Source of the DNA: an uncultured bacterium | GTDB lineage: Bacteria; Cyanobacteriota; Vampirovibrionia; Gastranaerophilales; Gastranaerophilaceae | NCBI GenBank assembly: GCA_947073645.1 | Contig: CAMTMK010000004.1 | Coordinates: 36,855-100,854 of the forward strand | Direction of reading: 5' to 3' | Length of the DNA: 64,000 nt | Shown here: piece by piece, positions 44,878 through 52,577 of the stretch | Layout: the number at the start of each line of letters is the position of its first letter | Numbering within the stretch: the stretch's first letter is position 1 | Notes under the pieces: generated by a model | Database searches by the model: none | Told to the model about the DNA's origin: nothing | Seen by the model: the letters and a program-made list of their open reading frames with translations, nothing else | Translations under genes and position numbers: made by a program

Positions 44878-45153
44878 CTATAGTTTACTTACAAAGCTCA
44901 AAACGTCATCAAACAGGTTTTTTATAGGTTCTGTTACGTCGTAATCAAGAATTTTCTTGATATATTGCAGTTTTTCTTCCAAAGTCATTGTATGAGCTTC
45001 AGGCATTTCTGCAATAATCTTTTCAATTTTACTTTCATCAATAATAATTGCATATTTATCCAATAATTCTTGTGACAAAATCATTGTTTCTGAAACTTCA
45101 TCAACAAGTGTCAGCTTGGAATAGTCAATCTCTAACTTTTCATCAATATTCAT
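44878..45153 (-). CDS. Hypothetical acidic protein, paralogue of the upstream gene
   Basis: Ninety-one residues, acidic and helical, ending EPIKNLFDDVLSFVSKL. The same end occurs in the preceding gene (MPIQQLFDDMTAFVSEAL), so the two are paralogues that share a C-terminal helix motif. They are 10 nt apart and co-transcribed. No family is recognised. Confidence 0.6.
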   Translation of the reverse strand: MNIDEKLEIDYSKLTLVDEVSETMILSQELLDKYAIIIDESKIEKIIAEMPEAHTMTLEEKLQYIKKILDYDVTEPIKNLFDDVLSFVSKL

Positions 45154-45163
45154 CTAAACTCCT

Positions 45164-45517
45164 TTATTTTAACGCTTCTGACACAAAAGCCGTCATATCA
45201 TCAAACAACTGCTGAATTGGCATTGTAATATCCATAATAGCTTCTTGTTGAATGTTTTGTAATTCGAAATCGAGTGATTTTTGGGGTTTTACGGCTACTG
45301 TTTCTAATTTTCCGGCTTCTAGCTGTTCAAGTAAATCTCTTGAAAAATCTTTTGTCTCTCTCAAATGTGACAGGATAGCACAATCAATTTTAAACAAATC
45401 TGACGAACTAAGCTCACATTCCAGCATTTTTTCCATTCGGTCGACATCAACTAAGTCACGCATAATCCCGTTTGCAATAACATTACTGTCGATTGCTGTC
45501 TCTAATTTTGAATTCAA
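45164..45517 (-). CDS. Hypothetical acidic protein
   Basis: A 117-residue helical protein with GGAGGTAAT before the ATG. C-terminal motif PIQQLFDDMTAFVSEAL is shared with the following gene. It is the first gene after a long leader (about 45518-45691) that contains a terminator-like hairpin. Confidence 0.62.
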   Translation of the reverse strand: MNSKLETAIDSNVIANGIMRDLVDVDRMEKMLECELSSSDLFKIDCAILSHLRETKDFSRDLLEQLEAGKLETVAVKPQKSLDFELQNIQQEAIMDITMPIQQLFDDMTAFVSEALK

Positions 45518-45639
45518 TTTATTACCTCCAATTGTATAACATATTGTCCGTAATTTTTATCTCGGTCATGTTTTTGGAAAACTTTAACAAAATATTTGAT
45601 TTGTTACATTTAGTTTACAAATAAAAAAACACACTTTAA

Positions 45640-45672
45640 ACAAAAAGAAAGTCTTGTCGAATAACAAGACTT
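45640..45672 (-). terminator. Terminator or attenuator hairpin
   Basis: On the minus strand AAGTCTTGT-5 nt-ACAAGACTT followed by TCTTTTTG. It is 45 nt downstream of a consensus promoter and 120 nt before the paired hypothetical genes. Confidence 0.65.
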
Positions 45673-45689
45673 ATAAATATACATTTACC

Positions 45690-45726
45690 CCACATTTTTT
45701 ATAACATAAAAAATGTGGTTTGTCAA
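45690..45726 (-). promoter_or_regulatory. Promoter overlapping a 13-bp inverted repeat after aroC
   Basis: On the minus strand TTGACA (45721-45726), 17-bp spacer, TATAAA (45698-45703). The inverted repeat CCACATTTTTTAT/ATAAAAAATGTGG (45690-45718) spans spacer and -10 and could be an operator or the aroC 3' hairpin. Confidence 0.6.
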
Positions 45727-45739
45727 CCCGTAATAATAT

Positions 45740-46786
45740 CTATCTTTTTTGCATTTCAGCCAAACTGTCACCGCCAAATTTCAAAAGCAGTTCATCAGCA
45801 AGCACACAGGCAATTCTGGCTTCTGCAACAACAGAACAAGCTTCAACAGCGCAGGTGTCTGAACGCTCAAAATGAGCTTCACATTCGGTCATATTTGATA
45901 AATCAACTGTATTTAATGGTTTTCTTAAAGTCGGAATTGGTTTCATTACAGCAGTAACAACAAGCGGTTGACCGTTTGTCATACCACCTTCAAGTCCGCC
46001 TGCATTATTTGTTTTGCGGATAATTTCTCCGTTTTCAAGATACATTTGGTCGTGATATTCGCTTCCTGTCATTTTGTAAGCATGGTGGTTGCCGATTGTA
46101 ACAGATTTTACGGCAGGAACACTCATTACAGCCTGTGCGATTTTGCCGTCAAGCATTCTATCCCAATGCACATGAGAACCCAAACCGACAGGAAGGTTTT
46201 GATATATTATTTCAAACTTTCCGCCCAGTGTATCGCCTGCTTCTTTTGCTCTATCGATTTCAGCTTCAAAATTTTCTTTTGCATTTCCTATTTGTAAAAT
46301 CTTAAAAGAACAAGTTATATCAAATTGTTTCAAAATCATTTTTGCAACTGCACCTACTGCAACCTCAATTGCTGTTTTGCGGGCACTGGAACGCTCGAGA
46401 ATATCTCTCAAATCTTTTGTATTATACTTTATGCTTCCTGCATAATCAGCGTGTCCGGGACGGCATTTTGTGAAAGCTTTTTCGTCGGTCACGTCGTCTG
46501 CACAAGCGCTCATTATTTTCTGCCAGTTTTCCCAATCTTTGTTTTGGATTACAAGAGTTACGGGTGAGCCGAGAGTTTTGCCGAAACGAACACCTGATGT
46601 AATTTCCACAGTGTCGCTTTCAATACTCATTCTTGCACCTCTGCCGTATCCGCCTTGACGACGTTTAAGCTCAGCATTGATAAAGTCAGGGTCTATTTCA
46701 AACCCTGACGGAATACCTTCTATTATTGCGGTCAAGCACTTTCCGTGACTTTCACCCGCTGTTAAAAATCTGAATTTTGTAAGCAT
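45740..46786 (-). CDS. aroC: Chorismate synthase
   Basis: Last enzyme of the shikimate pathway (5-enolpyruvylshikimate 3-phosphate to chorismate, FMN-dependent). The 348-residue protein shows TAGESHGKCLTAIIEGIPSG, RRQGGYGRGARMSIESD and GGLEGGMTNGQPL. It follows two bases after the small exported protein gene, so they are one operon. Confidence 0.96.
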   Translation of the reverse strand: MLTKFRFLTAGESHGKCLTAIIEGIPSGFEIDPDFINAELKRRQGGYGRGARMSIESDTVEITSGVRFGKTLGSPVTLVIQNKDWENWQKIMSACADDVTDEKAFTKCRPGHADYAGSIKYNTKDLRDILERSSARKTAIEVAVGAVAKMILKQFDITCSFKILQIGNAKENFEAEIDRAKEAGDTLGGKFEIIYQNLPVGLGSHVHWDRMLDGKIAQAVMSVPAVKSVTIGNHHAYKMTGSEYHDQMYLENGEIIRKTNNAGGLEGGMTNGQPLVVTAVMKPIPTLRKPLNTVDLSNMTECEAHFERSDTCAVEACSVVAEARIACVLADELLLKFGGDSLAEMQKR

Positions 46787-46788
46787 AG

Positions 46789-47259
46789 TTATTTCTTTGC
46801 GTATTTTAAGAATGTTTGCACTTTAGTCTGCATCATTTCTTCGGTAATTTTCCAAGCGCCGTTTTCTTTTTTTACAATCATATATGTTTTAAGTTTGTAA
46901 TTTTCGCCTGAAGGTTGTCTTAAAGAGCTTACTTTATAAGCGCCGTTTCCTGCATTTGCAACAGAGATATTAGTATAAGTATTTTTGTAACCTCTAAGTT
47001 TTGCACCTGCCTGTCCAAGTTTCATTTGTTTGATATAAGTTGCAGTATCTGTATCAACATTTACTAAAGTTCCGTCCGGTTTTATAACCTGTCTGATAAT
47101 TTTAGCGTTTGGTGAATACATTGTTGCAACTGTCGGACTGTAAGAGTTTGCAGCAGAAACGTAGCTGTTAAAGAATTTTAAAGCCTCTTGTGCATCATCT
47201 GCAAATGCCATTACAGCTGTCATAATCATTACTATAAATAAAGATAATATTTTTTTCAT
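46789..47259 (-). CDS. Exported NTF2-like small protein
   Basis: A 156-residue protein with signal peptide MKKILSLFIVMIMTAVMAFA and a compact domain reminiscent of SnoaL/NTF2 folds (FFNSYVSAANSY ... NGAWKITEEMMQTKVQTF). The start is ATG 47259 with GGAGGG upstream; longer frames lack this site. Function unknown; co-transcribed with aroC. Confidence 0.65.
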   Translation of the reverse strand: MKKILSLFIVMIMTAVMAFADDAQEALKFFNSYVSAANSYSPTVATMYSPNAKIIRQVIKPDGTLVNVDTDTATYIKQMKLGQAGAKLRGYKNTYTNISVANAGNGAYKVSSLRQPSGENYKLKTYMIVKKENGAWKITEEMMQTKVQTFLKYAKK

Positions 47260-47326
47260 TATTTCCCTCCGATAATAAAACGATAAACATATCATTTTGT
47301 TCATTATTATACCATATAAAATTCGA

Positions 47327-47355
47327 TTGTCATTAAACATAATATGTAGTATAAT
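47327..47355 (+). promoter_or_regulatory. Promoter of the Xer recombinase gene (leaderless)
   Basis: TTGTCA (47327-47332), 17-bp spacer, TATAAT (47350-47355), then six bases to ATG 47362. A full consensus promoter that puts the transcript start at the AUG. Confidence 0.78.
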
Positions 47356-47361
47356 CTAGTG

Positions 47362-48210
47362 ATGCAAACGTTATCTGAATACCTTGATTATCTGGAAATA
47401 GAAAAAGGGTTGTCGCAAAACACTCTTGATGCCTACAGAAGAGATTTGAGCGACTTTTTAAATTTTTGCGGTGAGTTCAAAAAAATTCAGCGAACACAAA
47501 TAAACACTTACATCAGAAATCTTCATGAAAAAAAGTATTCGCCAACAAGTATAACGCGCAAAATTGCATCAATCCGCGGGATTTTTAAATGGGCTTGTAC
47601 AAACGAAATCATACCGACAAATCCTGCCCTGACTCTTGAACAGCCGAAAGTTCCGCAAAAACTTCCTAAAGTTATTAGTGTCGCTGAAATAGAAGATATT
47701 TTAAATCAAAATCTTACAAAACTTGAAACAGTAATCATTGAACTTCTCTACGGGTGCGGACTCCGAGTTTCCGAGCTTACAAACTTGAAAATAAACGATT
47801 ATAATTTGAAAACCAAATACCTCGAATGCACAGGCAAGGGTTCAAAAGACAGAATAGTTCCGCTTGGGACAAAAGCTGTCAGCGCAATAAAAAAATATTT
47901 GCCAGAGCGTGAATTTTTCTTGCAAAAGTGTAATAAAAAATCCTTAAAATTATTAATTAATGAACACGGAAAAGAGGTTACGCGTCAGGAAGTCTACACA
48001 TTTATCCACAATCAAGGTACAAAATTACACAAAACTATCTCACCGCATACTCTCAGACACAGTTTTGCCACACATTTATTGGAAAACGGTGCGGATTTGC
48101 GTGTTGTACAGGAACTTCTCGGACACAGCAACGTATCAACAACACAGCTTTACACCCACATCAGCAAAAAGCGTCTTAAAGAAGTTTATTTTTCGATTAA
48201 TAATTTATAA
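47362..48210 (+). CDS. XerC/XerD-type tyrosine recombinase
   Basis: A 282-residue site-specific recombinase. N-terminal SAM-like DNA-binding domain (LSEYLDYLEIEKGLSQNTL), then the catalytic domain with R in YGCGLRVSEL, K in GKGSKDRIVP, HTLRHSFATHL, LGHSNVSTTQ and the nucleophile in LYTHIS. Size and motifs fit the chromosome-dimer resolvases more than phage integrases. It could also mobilise elements such as the one at tRNA-Ser. Its end overlaps the convergent DUF1796 gene by 14 nt. Confidence 0.88.
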   Translation: MQTLSEYLDYLEIEKGLSQNTLDAYRRDLSDFLNFCGEFKKIQRTQINTYIRNLHEKKYSPTSITRKIASIRGIFKWACTNEIIPTNPALTLEQPKVPQKLPKVISVAEIEDILNQNLTKLETVIIELLYGCGLRVSELTNLKINDYNLKTKYLECTGKGSKDRIVPLGTKAVSAIKKYLPEREFFLQKCNKKSLKLLINEHGKEVTRQEVYTFIHNQGTKLHKTISPHTLRHSFATHLLENGADLRVVQELLGHSNVSTTQLYTHISKKRLKEVYFSINNL

Positions 48211-48904
48211 TTGTTTCTAACTTTTTCTTTATCCATTCACAATATTCCGTATATTTGTTGTTGTAACTTTTGTATTCATTAATCATATAAACCAACCAAT
48301 TTCCATGATCTATTGTGAAATTGTAAGGAAATTGGATTATATCGGGATTGTCAATATATTCTGATGTCAGAACAATTAATTTGAAAGGTTTTCTGTTACG
48401 CTTGGTTTCTAATACTTTATAAAGTTTTTGTATATCTTCTTTTGAAGGTACACCCTTGTAATCGGAATAGATGAAATAAAGGATTTTATTGGATTGCATT
48501 ACATCTTGAAAATTCTTTATTCTGTCTTGATACCGCTTAACAAATTCTTCTTGTGTAAGATTTTCATCATGTGGAAAATTCTTTAAATCGATATTTACAA
48601 AAAAGTTTGAAAAGTTGGTTTCAATTAATTCAATGTTTGATTTTAGATTACTGTTGAATAAATCAAAAGGATAAGTTTTTTCGCCGTAGAACCTTCGAGG
48701 TTTGAGCTTGATTGCGGTAGTAAGCACGCGTGGTAAACAATTAGAGCCAAGAGAAACAATATAATAGTTTGCATTTTTGAACCGAAAACAGTCAAAAAAC
48801 GAAAACCAATACAAAGCTTCACGGTATAGAATGCGGTATTTATACGGCATCCAGCAAGTAAGAACTTTGCAGATAAGTTTTTTGATGTGTAGTAGTTTGG
48901 ACAT
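48197..48904 (-). CDS. DUF1796 putative papain-like cysteine peptidase
   Basis: A 235-residue protein with the family's motifs: YYIVSLGSNCLPR with the putative nucleophile C56, YPFDLFNSN near residue 79 and FPHDENLT near 110, followed by a conserved IYFIYSD-like strand (KILYFIYSDYKGVP). Peptidase activity is a prediction for the family. It is divergent from a pair of small HTH genes with a palindrome (48920-48933) between, and a truncated copy occurs at 36224-36649 in the same arrangement. Confidence 0.78.
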   Translation of the reverse strand: MSKLLHIKKLICKVLTCWMPYKYRILYREALYWFSFFDCFRFKNANYYIVSLGSNCLPRVLTTAIKLKPRRFYGEKTYPFDLFNSNLKSNIELIETNFSNFFVNIDLKNFPHDENLTQEEFVKRYQDRIKNFQDVMQSNKILYFIYSDYKGVPSKEDIQKLYKVLETKRNRKPFKLIVLTSEYIDNPDIIQFPYNFTIDHGNWLVYMINEYKSYNNKYTEYCEWIKKKLETIINY

Positions 48905-48919
48905 TTTACCTCATTAGTG

Positions 48920-48933
48920 TTGAGAATTCTCAA
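48920..48933. promoter_or_regulatory. Palindromic operator TTGAGAATTCTCAA
   Basis: Perfect 14-bp palindrome, 16 bp from the DUF1796 start and 35 nt before ATG 48969. A near copy precedes the next gene at 49201-49214. Confidence 0.75.
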
Positions 48934-48968
48934 TGAAATTTCTTTTATTATATTTCATAATTGAGAAA

Positions 48969-49217
48969 ATGCAATACTACGATTTTAGAAATTTTGTTAG
49001 GCTAAAAAGAGAGAAATTAAACATTTCTCTAAATAGTTTTGCCTTAAATTGTGGGCTTGACTCTGCAACTCTATCTAATTTTGAAACTGGTAAAAGTGAT
49101 ATTTTATTTATGAATATAACCAAAATACCAAAAGGTTTCAATATGAGTTTAGGAGAATTGATTACAGAATATGAAAACAGTCAGAAAGCATTCCTTCATA
49201 TTGAGAAATCTCAATGA
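48969..49217 (+). CDS. Small XRE-type HTH regulator
   Basis: An 82-residue HTH protein (FVRLKREKLNISLNSFALNCGLDSATLSNFETGKSDI). Start MQYYDFRNF is set by CATAAT seven nt upstream and by similarity with the next gene, which also starts MQY. Its last codons (IEKSQ) form the second operator. Probably autoregulated and a regulator of the divergent DUF1796 gene. Confidence 0.75.
   Translation: MQYYDFRNFVRLKREKLNISLNSFALNCGLDSATLSNFETGKSDILFMNITKIPKGFNMSLGELITEYENSQKAFLHIEKSQ
49201..49214. promoter_or_regulatory. Palindromic operator TTGAGAAATCTCAA
   Basis: Second copy of the palindrome, embedded in the 3' end of the preceding gene and 34 nt before ATG 49249. Confidence 0.72.
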
Positions 49218-49248
49218 ATAATTTCTTAATATTATTCATAATAAATAA

Positions 49249-49467
49249 ATGCAATATTCAGAACTTGGAAAATATATAAAAAATGAACGCAAAAAGTTGA
49301 ATATATCGTTAAATGAATTTGCACTTATTACCGATGTTGATTCTGCCATTTTGTCGCGTATTGAAAATATTAAACAAGATATTAAAATGAACGTTTTAAG
49401 AAAAATTGCCAATGGATTTAATAAAACACCTGCTCAATTTTTGACTGAATTTGAAAATTCCAAATAA
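49249..49467 (+). CDS. Small XRE-type HTH regulator
   Basis: A 72-residue HTH protein, paralogous to the preceding one (YIKNERKKLNISLNEFALITDVDSAILSRIENIKQDI). CATAAT lies six nt before the start. The pair shares promoter and operator sequence, pointing to a gene-plus-promoter duplication. Confidence 0.75.
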   Translation: MQYSELGKYIKNERKKLNISLNEFALITDVDSAILSRIENIKQDIKMNVLRKIANGFNKTPAQFLTEFENSK

Positions 49468-49491
49468 AACTGTGGCTCTGCTCGGCTTTCC

Positions 49492-49518
49492 TGCGCCTCG
49501 CGTTAAACGGAACCGCTC
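49492..49518 (-). repeat. Dispersed 27-bp repeat, copy B
   Basis: On the minus strand starts GAGCGGTTCCGTTTAACGCG; 24 of 27 bases match 28205-28231. The flanking AAGCCGAGCAGA also occurs at both places, in a different order. Confidence 0.6.
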
Positions 49519-49566
49519 ACAAACAAATCGAAAAGCGTCGTTTCCGATTATGTTTGTTCGACTTTC

Positions 49567-49584
49567 AAAATGCTAAAGCATTTT
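49567..49584 (+). terminator. Terminator-like hairpin
   Basis: AAAATGC-TAAA-GCATTTTT, 100 nt after the HTH gene. It also ends a stretch with the stem CAAACA-AATCG...CGATT-TGTTTG (about 49521-49557). Confidence 0.6.
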
Positions 49585-49607
49585 TCATTCCTCTGTTCGG
49601 CGCCCCC

Positions 49608-49738
49608 TTGACAAAAACCTCAAAATCGGAAATAATGAAAATATAAGGGCGTGTGGATTGCAGTCCACACATTAAAAGCCCTGTTATTTGATGATACTAA
49701 GCACTATTATTATTAGAAATAATATAAATAGTGCTTTT
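49608..49738 (+). ncRNA. Structured RNA opposing the hydrophobic peptide gene (candidate RNA antitoxin)
   Basis: Promoter TTGACA (49608-49613), 17-bp spacer, AATAAT (49631-49636); predicted start about 49643. The RNA folds as AGGGC...GCCCT around GTGTGGA/TCCACAC and ends with AAGCACTATT...AATAGTGCTT plus TTTT near 49738. Its 3' half (49684-49738) is complementary to most of the small peptide gene on the minus strand. Confidence 0.6.
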
Positions 49739-49758
49739 TCACTTGTAATAAATATCAT
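49684..49758 (-). CDS. 24-residue hydrophobic peptide (candidate type I toxin)
   Basis: Twenty-four codons: MIFITSEK, then a continuous hydrophobic helix ALFILFLIIIVLSIIK. The ribosome binding site is unusually strong (AAAGGGGGTGAT, eight nt from ATG), as in Firmicutes holin-like toxins. A consensus promoter lies upstream and the leader can pair CTTTC with GAAAG, which would hide the ribosome binding site. An oppositely directed structured RNA overlaps the gene. Membrane-damaging activity is inference from these features. Confidence 0.65.
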   Translation of the reverse strand: MIFITSEKALFILFLIIIVLSIIK

Positions 49759-49836
49759 CTTAATCACCCCCTTTCAAAGTTTTGCAAATTTACAGTTTGT
49801 GCTCTGAAAGTAAGGTAATAGGCTTACCCATAAATT

Positions 49837-49865
49837 ATAATATATTACGTACAAGAATATGTCAA
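49837..49865 (-). promoter_or_regulatory. Promoter of the hydrophobic peptide gene
   Basis: On the minus strand TTGACA (49860-49865), 17-bp spacer, TATTAT (49837-49842); leader of about 70 nt. The bioB stop is only 12 bp away. Confidence 0.7.
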
Positions 49866-49876
49866 TATTATTAAAA

Positions 49877-50785
49877 CTAAACAATAACTTTTCCAAGTTC
49901 AGAAACTGTTTTGATATCTTCTTCCGGGGCTTTTCCGACAGTTGTCAGATAGTTGCCGACCATAATCCCTTCAACGCATGTGCTTAAGGCTTTTTTCTGG
50001 TTTTCTTCCGACAATCTCATTCTGCCGCCGCAGAAACGTAATACGGAATTCGGGTTTGCTATTTTAAAAATTGCAAGAGTTCTTAAAACGTTTTCTTCAT
50101 CAATTTTGTCTAAATAGTTTTCAAACGGAGTTTCGGGAATCGGCATTAAGATGTTAATAGGTATTGAATCAGGTTGAATTTCAGCCAGTTCAAGAGCCAT
50201 TTCTACACGCTGTTCAATACTTTCACCCATTCCTAAAATTACACCGCAGCAAAGCTCCATACCGTATTTTTTTACAAGTCTGCAAGTGTTTACTCTATCC
50301 TCGAAAGTATGAGTCGTGCATACTTCGGGGTAATAAGAACGGCAGGTATTAATGTTGTGGTGAAATCTTGTTAAACCAGCTTCGGCTAATTGCTTTGCCT
50401 GCTCCTCATTTAAAATTCCGATTGATGCGCAAGATTTTAAACCGTCGATTTTGTTGATTTCCTTAATCATATCAAGTTCGATTTGAAAATCTCTTCCCTC
50501 ATCAGGAGTTCTGCCGGAGGTTACGATTGCAAATCTTGATGCCTTATGAGATTTTGCTTCCAGTGCAACTTTTTTAACTTCTTCAATAGATACTAACGGA
50601 TAGCTTTCAATATTTGTACAATAATGAGAGCTTTGAGCACAGTATTTGCAGTTTTGTGAACACTTTCCGTTGCGTGCATTTATTAACGAGCAAAATTCTA
50701 TTTCGTTTTTGATATATTGTGATGAAACCTTTAAAAGTTCATCAAGTTCCATATTATATAAATTTAAAAGTTCTTGTTTATTCAT
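49877..50785 (-). CDS. bioB: Biotin synthase
   Basis: Radical SAM enzyme that inserts sulfur into dethiobiotin. The 302-residue protein has the cluster motif CSQNCKYCAQS (C-x3-C-x2-C) near residue 40, the second-cluster cysteines further on, and GIMVGNYLTTVGK at the C-terminus. No other biotin genes are adjacent. Confidence 0.92.
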   Translation of the reverse strand: MNKQELLNLYNMELDELLKVSSQYIKNEIEFCSLINARNGKCSQNCKYCAQSSHYCTNIESYPLVSIEEVKKVALEAKSHKASRFAIVTSGRTPDEGRDFQIELDMIKEINKIDGLKSCASIGILNEEQAKQLAEAGLTRFHHNINTCRSYYPEVCTTHTFEDRVNTCRLVKKYGMELCCGVILGMGESIEQRVEMALELAEIQPDSIPINILMPIPETPFENYLDKIDEENVLRTLAIFKIANPNSVLRFCGGRMRLSEENQKKALSTCVEGIMVGNYLTTVGKAPEEDIKTVSELGKVIV

Positions 50786-50860
50786 AGTAGTTCCATGTTA
50801 TAACGCTCATTGACTAAAGTCAAATCATATGCTAGAATTACTTGGAAGCATGAGGTTAAA

Positions 50861-51421
50861 ATGTACTGTTCGAATTGTGGAAAAGAAGTAAAAGAGAATG
50901 ATAATTTTTGCAGATTTTGCGGGTTTAACCTGCAAAATGAAGTTCAAGCTGTTGAAACAAAAGTAAATATTGCAGATGATGTTGAAGAAGTTGTTTTATA
51001 TGTAGTGAAAAAACATTGGATAGACCTTGTTGTACCAATATTTTTAACCCCTTTATTCTTTTTCTATTTTTGGAATATTTTCTTAAACACTCATAGCTTT
51101 TTCAGTTGGATTATAACTTTAGCAATTCTCGGATTTATATTTTATCCGATTGCAAGATACAAATCTGACAGAATGGTAATTACAAATAAATTTGTACATA
51201 TAAAAGTCGGTATTTTAAACCCTGAGGAAGCAGATATTCCGCTTGAAAATATTAACGTAATTGAATTAACTCAAACTTCTATGGGCAGAATGTTTGATTA
51301 TGGTTTTGCCGCATATACAAACGAAGGTGAGAGAAGAGATTACGGAAGTATAAAAGCTCCGGAAGAACTTGAATATATTATCGAAAACCCGCAGAAATTT
51401 GTTGAAGAAAATCTGGATTAA
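50861..51421 (+). CDS. Zinc-ribbon plus PH-like (YdbS-type) membrane protein
   Basis: A 186-residue protein. N-terminal zinc ribbon CSNCGKEVKENDNFCRFCG (residues 3-21), two membrane helices (about 68-110) and a bacterial PH-like domain (SDRMVITNKFVHIKVGILNPEEADIPLENINVIEL). Start MYCSNCG is set by GAGGT upstream; a longer frame is not needed. Function unknown. Ends four bases inside the convergent gene. Confidence 0.78.
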   Translation: MYCSNCGKEVKENDNFCRFCGFNLQNEVQAVETKVNIADDVEEVVLYVVKKHWIDLVVPIFLTPLFFFYFWNIFLNTHSFFSWIITLAILGFIFYPIARYKSDRMVITNKFVHIKVGILNPEEADIPLENINVIELTQTSMGRMFDYGFAAYTNEGERRDYGSIKAPEELEYIIENPQKFVEENLD

Positions 51422-52029
51422 AAAGCCTTGCCGTATAAATTATCAATTAATTTGGCAATATCTTCTTTTTCTTCATTATCCATCATTTTGATATTATCGT
51501 AACATCTTGTAGAAAACTTTACGGGTTCAAAAGGTTGTGTTTTTATCCCGTTGTTTACCCAATTTGTAACCTTTTCTGTTACAGGGTCAATACGTTTTAT
51601 AATACTTATAGTTTTCCCGTCACGTTTATAAATTGAAACTGTTATTATTTTTCCTGTTTCAAGGTCATATTCTTGAATGGAAGATATTTTTGTTTCATCT
51701 TTTACGTTGTAATTAATTGTACGTAATTTCTTTCCGCTTTCTAAATCATATTCATCAACAGATTTATATAGAACATAATTAATAGTGCGGATTTTTTTAC
51801 CTGATTGTTTATCAAACTCATCAATAGAACGAATTTTTTTGTCATCAAAATAATCGTAATGTGTAGTTTTTATTTTGGAGCCTGTTTTTGCATCAAATTC
51901 AATAATTTTATCGATTGATTTACCGTTTTTTCGATAAACAATTTTTTCTTTTGTTTCAGAACTCATATGTGGAAAAAGTAATGTTAAATGAGTGTTGTCT
52001 ATTTTTGGCAAATTCATTTTCTGTTTCAT
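51418..52029 (-). CDS. Repeat protein of DUF2963-like type
   Basis: A 203-residue protein built of short repeats of about 20-25 residues: IIEFDAKTGSKIKTTHYDYF, SIDEFDKQSGKKIRTINY, SVDEYDLESGKKLRTINYN, SIQEYDLETGKIITVSIY. Such ExD-x-x-(T/S)GK repeats form beta-solenoid or hairpin stacks. No signal peptide. AGGAG upstream. Role unknown. Confidence 0.6.
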   Translation of the reverse strand: MKQKMNLPKIDNTHLTLLFPHMSSETKEKIVYRKNGKSIDKIIEFDAKTGSKIKTTHYDYFDDKKIRSIDEFDKQSGKKIRTINYVLYKSVDEYDLESGKKLRTINYNVKDETKISSIQEYDLETGKIITVSIYKRDGKTISIIKRIDPVTEKVTNWVNNGIKTQPFEPVKFSTRCYDNIKMMDNEEKEDIAKLIDNLYGKAF

Positions 52030-52119
52030 TTAAATTCTCCTATCTATATAATAACATGCAAAAAATATTTTTTGCTATTGGATTATTATATATAACTTAA
52101 ACCTTGAGAATAAATTACC

Positions 52120-52464
52120 TTATTGGCTATGTTTTTTTAAGAGTTTCAAGAAAGTTTTATAATCTGTTCCCCAGCTTGCCATTGCATTTAACACCGGAGC
52201 AAGACTATAGCCTACATCAGTCAAAGTATATTCAACTCTTGGCGGAACTTCTTTGAAAACTTTTCTTGTAACAAGTCCCGCATCTTCCATAGAACGGAGG
52301 TTTGTAGTAAGAACTTTTTGAGAAATGCCGCTGCAAACTTGTTTTAATTCTCCAAAACGTCTTGTACCGTTAAGCAAATCTCTAATAATAAGTATTTTCC
52401 ATTTATCGCCAATAAGTGCAAGTGTTGTTTCAACAGGACACTTAGGAAGTTGTTCTAAATCCAT
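52120..52464 (-). CDS. HxlR-family transcriptional regulator
   Basis: A 114-residue winged-helix regulator: CPVETTLALIGDKWKILIIRDLL, then SGISQKVLTTNLRSMEDAGLVTRKVFKEVPPRVEYTLT. The N-terminal Cys (residue 9) may sense redox or electrophiles. It is divergent from the toxin-like gene; two direct TACCATAAG repeats lie upstream. Confidence 0.87.
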   Translation of the reverse strand: MDLEQLPKCPVETTLALIGDKWKILIIRDLLNGTRRFGELKQVCSGISQKVLTTNLRSMEDAGLVTRKVFKEVPPRVEYTLTDVGYSLAPVLNAMASWGTDYKTFLKLLKKHSQ

Positions 52465-52472
52465 AAATTCTC

Positions 52473-52491
52473 CTTATGGTATCTTATGGTA
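52473..52491 (-). promoter_or_regulatory. Direct repeat TACCATAAG, two copies with 10-bp period
   Basis: Copies at 52473-52481 and 52483-52491 on the minus strand, just before the ribosome binding site of the HxlR gene; one helical turn apart, as a regulator dimer would read. Confidence 0.45.
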
Positions 52492-52577
52492 ACAAAAGAA
52501 AGTGATATTGTCCATACATTATCGCTGACTTGCGAGGGGTTAAAACATTTGACATAATAAATCAGAGGGGGAAAGTT

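Noticed and set aside
47362..48210. Integrase of a genomic island
   Set aside because: Size and motifs fit chromosomal XerC/D, and no att-like repeats flank it. Kept only as a possible trans-acting recombinase.
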